Source: Clostridiales bacterium (GTDB taxonomy: Bacteria > Bacillota > Clostridia > Oscillospirales > Acutalibacteraceae). From it: a stretch of 6,085 nucleotides of DNA. Made by a program: the position numbers and the translations under genes. The stretch is taken from contig JAHZDE010000027.1 of assembly GCA_019422525.1 (NCBI GenBank), forward strand, positions 7,164 to 13,248, written 5' to 3'. The notes under the pieces are model-generated. The model had not been told where the DNA came from, made no database searches, and saw nothing but the letters and a program-made list of their open reading frames with translations. How positions within the stretch are numbered: position 1 is the first letter of the stretch; each line of letters opens with the position of its first letter. Below, in pieces: positions 4,804-6,085 of this stretch.

Positions 4804-5442
4804 TTAACGACCTTTCAATATTGCCTTTTTATAATCCTCTGCACTGTGCGGCTTTTTGCTGCTAATACGCTTCATGTTTTGGAGGGCTTCCAAGTTGTTG
4901 CCCTCGAGCCAAAACTCAAAATCGCGTTTGAGCTGATCCGGCGGTATCTGCTTCTTTTTTGCTTCATGATAGAGATCAGCAACTCTCGCTGAGTCGTACA
5001 AGCGGTTCCTGTCCCACGTCCGCCAATCCTCCATAAACTCTGCGAACTGTTTGAAGTTTTTACGATTTACAAAAGTATAGCCGTGCTCATGTAAAGACTG
5101 TATGCTTTGCCGTCTCTGTGCTTGCAAACCTGAAACACTTCCGGTTCTCGCTGTCACAAACCGGGACACGTCCGATAAAAGCGCCACAAGCTCTGTTTTA
5201 TTCTTAATCTCCTTGACTGGCTTGTAGCGCCCAACGTTCATGCGATACTGTTGTGTATCCACCCATTCCGTACCCACAAATCGTTCTAGGCGTTTTCTAG
5301 CAATGGACCGCAAACGGGAGTATTCAGAAATCATTTGTTTTTCCGTCATGTATTTGCTCATCATTGCGACACTGGGAACATACGCCTCCACGGGGTATCG
5401 GAGAGAGCTGCCGGTTGACGAGCCGCCTTTATACCGTGCCAT
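4804..5442 (-). CDS. Putative terminal protein (DNA replication primer)
   Basis: 212 aa, strongly basic, with a Ser/Gly/Arg-rich N-terminus (MARYKGGSSTGSSLR) and then mostly helix. In protein-primed phages the terminal protein supplies a Ser, Thr or Tyr hydroxyl to which the polymerase joins the first nucleotide, and it stays attached to the genome ends. Support: it lies directly upstream of the polymerase with a one-base gap, as phi29 gene 3 precedes gene 2; the size is near phi29 p3 (266 aa); and it has EYSRLRS (40-46), similar to a Y-S-R-L-R stretch I recall in p3. Two Trp-rich segments (about 150-160 and 188-190) and a basic C-terminus (KKAILKGR) are other landmarks. The priming residue cannot be chosen by eye. 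SD AAGGAGG lies 9 nt upstream, and its start overlaps the end of the RHH gene by 14 nt. An alternative is another DNA-binding replication protein. Confidence 0.62.
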   Translation of the reverse strand: MARYKGGSSTGSSLRYPVEAYVPSVAMMSKYMTEKQMISEYSRLRSIARKRLERFVGTEWVDTQQYRMNVGRYKPVKEIKNKTELVALLSDVSRFVTARTGSVSGLQAQRRQSIQSLHEHGYTFVNRKNFKQFAEFMEDWRTWDRNRLYDSARVADLYHEAKKKQIPPDQLKRDFEFWLEGNNLEALQNMKRISSKKPHSAEDYKKAILKGR

Positions 5443-5590
5443 TCTTCCGGGCCTCCTTTACCTGTTCATTCATGGAGAGCGCCCAGGAAATAAAGCTGCT
5501 ACGGGTCAGGCCCGTTTCCTTTGCCGCACGATCTACTAGGGCGAGGACTTCCGGTGGAATGCTGATAGAGATTGTTTTAACCTTGCGCAT
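5429..5590 (-). CDS. Ribbon-helix-helix DNA-binding protein, 53 aa (CopG/Arc-type)
   Basis: The start chosen is the ATG at 5590-5588, with SD AAGGAGG (5599-5605) 8 nt upstream; upstream in-frame Met codons lack an SD. The N-terminal strand KVKTISISIPPEV (3-15) has the alternating pattern of the DNA-contacting ribbon, followed by helix LALVDRAAKETG (16-27), the turn LTRSS (28-32) and helix FISWALSMNEQVKEARKN (33-50). This is the whole RHH fold, which acts as a dimer and usually represses its own promoter. It overlaps the 51-aa gene upstream and the terminal-protein gene downstream, each by 14 nt, so it is part of the early replication operon. The 26-bp inverted repeat at 5771-5796 or the one at 2541-2556 are natural candidate operators, but no site has been matched to it. 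Confidence 0.8.
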   Translation of the reverse strand: MRKVKTISISIPPEVLALVDRAAKETGLTRSSFISWALSMNEQVKEARKNGTV

Positions 5591-5732
5591 GGGTTGCACC
5601 TCCTTTATAAGTCCGCTCAAAACGATTGCACAACATGGCATAAAAAACATAATCGGCGCGCCGGTTGTCCTCTGCCGCATAGGCGCGGAGACGACGCAAA
5701 AGAGTGAGCATTTTTTTCTGTTGTCTAGTCAT
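5577..5732 (-). CDS. Small basic protein, 51 aa, first gene of the minus-strand operon
   Basis: Start ATG at 5732-5730 with a strong GGAGG (5744-5740) 7 nt upstream. The ORF stays open further upstream, but that would translate the promoter region. It begins MTRQQKKMLTLLRRLRAYAA: an Arg/Lys-rich amphipathic helix, then ADYVFYAMLCNRFERTY (26-42), a second helix. It has a strong net positive charge and could contact nucleic acid, though no known domain is recognised. The 3' end overlaps the RHH start by 14 nt. The predicted transcript starts at about 5744-5746, so the mRNA would begin almost at the SD. As the first early gene it may be regulatory, but function is unknown. Confidence 0.7.
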   Translation of the reverse strand: MTRQQKKMLTLLRRLRAYAAEDNRRADYVFYAMLCNRFERTYKGGATHAQG

Positions 5733-5750
5733 AATAACACCTCCGTGTAT

Positions 5751-5779
5751 ACCATAACAAAAAAGATGTGAAATGTCAA
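5751..5779 (-). promoter_or_regulatory. Early promoter of the minus-strand replication operon
   Basis: Minus-strand TTGACA (5779-5774), 17-nt spacer, then TATGGT (5756-5751), with TG one base before the -10 (extended -10, TGTTATGGT). The -35 box is in the left arm of the 26-bp inverted repeat. Start predicted at about 5744-5746, leaving a very short leader before the SD. Confidence 0.7.
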
Positions 5780-5796
5780 TATTGTTATTGACATTT
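5771..5796. promoter_or_regulatory. 26-bp inverted repeat containing both divergent -35 boxes (candidate operator)
   Basis: Perfect 11-bp arms AAATGTCAATA (5771-5781) and TATTGACATTT (5786-5796) flank TTGT. The symmetry places one TTGACA on each strand, 8 bp apart. A dimeric or tetrameric regulator bound here would control both directions at once, and two RNA polymerases could hardly bind together. A second, partly overlapping repeat, TGTTATT (5783-5789) with AATAACA (5797-5803), lies on the plus-promoter side. Confidence 0.75.
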
Positions 5797-5816
5797 AATA
5801 ACACTCCTGATATAAT
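5788..5816 (+). promoter_or_regulatory. Perfect consensus promoter for the 61-aa plus-strand gene
   Basis: TTGACA (5788-5793), exactly 17 nt, TATAAT (5811-5816), with TG at 5808-5809 giving an extended -10 as well. It is the best promoter match in the window and predicts high expression unless repressed through the overlapping inverted repeat. Confidence 0.9.
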
Positions 5817-5843
5817 AGGATCATCAAGAAAGGAGTGTTGTTG

Positions 5844-6029
5844 ATGGATTCTGTAAACATCTGTTTAAAAACAAGCGATGCCTATACCGTAATAAACGCC
5901 TTGAACAAATGCGCAACGCAACTTTTTAACAAACTTGTGGAACAAGAACCTGGCAATCTTAAAAACAACATGTTTGACGAGTATTGTAGAATATGTGAAC
6001 TGTCCAACTTCATACAAGAACAAATCTAA
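5844..6029 (+). CDS. 61-aa protein of unknown function, only plus-strand gene
   Basis: ATG at 5844-5846 with SD AAAGGAG (5829-5835) 8 nt upstream; GTG and TTG codons just upstream in frame are too close to the SD to be starts. The protein begins MDSVNICLKTSDAYTVINAL and ends LSNFIQEQI; it is mostly helical, with four Cys (7, 23, 48, 51), the last two in EYCRICEL. No signal peptide, membrane span or known domain is seen. It has its own perfect promoter, and a strong terminator begins three bases after the stop, so it is a self-contained unit divergent from the replication operon. That arrangement is typical of a regulator or an early host-takeover protein, but neither can be shown. Base composition is more AT-rich than the replication genes. 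The antisense frame over it is a shadow. Confidence 0.75.
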   Translation: MDSVNICLKTSDAYTVINALNKCATQLFNKLVEQEPGNLKNNMFDEYCRICELSNFIQEQI

Positions 6030-6032
6030 GAC

Positions 6033-6072
6033 AACTTCCCCGGGCGTGTCAAGCGCCTGGGGAAGTTTTGTT
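6033..6072 (+). terminator. Strong intrinsic terminator (possibly bidirectional)
   Basis: AACTTCCCCGGGCG (6033-6046) pairs with CGCCTGGGGAAGTT (6054-6067), a 14-bp stem with a single G-T pair and a 7-nt loop, followed on the plus strand by TTGTT. It begins three bases after the 61-aa gene stop. On the minus strand the tail (GTTGTCTT) is weaker but could also stop transcription entering from beyond the right edge. Bases 6074-6085 hold nothing I can assign. Confidence 0.9.
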
Positions 6073-6085
6073 ATGTAAACCATGA

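Noticed and set aside
5865..6083. Minus-strand ORF of 72 aa opposite the 61-aa gene
   Set aside because: It runs through the terminator hairpin and lacks a convincing SD within the window; the plus gene has promoter, SD and terminator.
6033..6085. Genome end or attachment site at the right edge
   Set aside because: No inverted terminal repeat partner, integrase or direct repeat is visible; the hairpin is fully explained as a terminator.

Overview
The window looks like part of a small phi29-like (protein-primed) phage genome, or a related prophage, from a Gram-positive host, most likely a spore-forming Bacillota such as a gut Clostridium relative. The basis is a phi29-type family-B DNA polymerase, a gp16-type packaging ATPase, strong AGGAGG ribosome binding sites, several near-perfect TTGACA/TATAAT (sigma-A type) promoters and a near-consensus Spo0J/ParB parS-like site. 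No integrase, tRNA, IS element or CRISPR array was seen.

All genes but one lie on the minus strand and are read right to left. From the divergent control region at 5733-5843 the minus-strand order is: a 51-aa basic protein, a 53-aa ribbon-helix-helix protein, a 212-aa putative terminal protein, the 679-aa DNA polymerase (the same terminal protein to polymerase order as phi29 genes 3 and 2), a small cysteine-rich gene whose frame breaks at a run of eight T (possible -1 frameshift), a 117-aa putative ssDNA-binding protein with its own promoter, the 344-aa packaging ATPase, a probable packaging RNA with its own consensus promoter, a small holin-like protein, an M15 peptidase endolysin, a 46-aa protein, and the start of a protein built from MQPVQQ hexapeptide repeats that runs off the left edge. 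Many genes touch or overlap, with SD sequences overlapping the upstream stop codon.

The only plus-strand gene (5844-6029, 61 aa, function unknown) has a perfect extended promoter and ends in a strong hairpin terminator. Its promoter and the minus-strand early promoter share a 26-bp inverted repeat that contains both -35 boxes, a plausible regulatory switch.

The two most interesting items are non-coding. (1) At 961-1029 (minus) a compact 69-nt RNA folds by eye into the phi29 pRNA layout: an end-closing helix, a branch with a 5'-side bulge, a second hairpin, and a bulge and hairpin loop that are complementary over 5 nt, as in the loops that join pRNA into a ring. It lies just downstream of the ATPase that would use it. 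(2) A 15/16 match to bacterial parS sits just upstream of the ATPase gene, which recalls the involvement of host Spo0J in trapping phi29 genomes in spores. The genes together would cover replication (terminal protein, polymerase, SSB-like), packaging (pRNA, ATPase) and lysis (holin-like, M15 peptidase).
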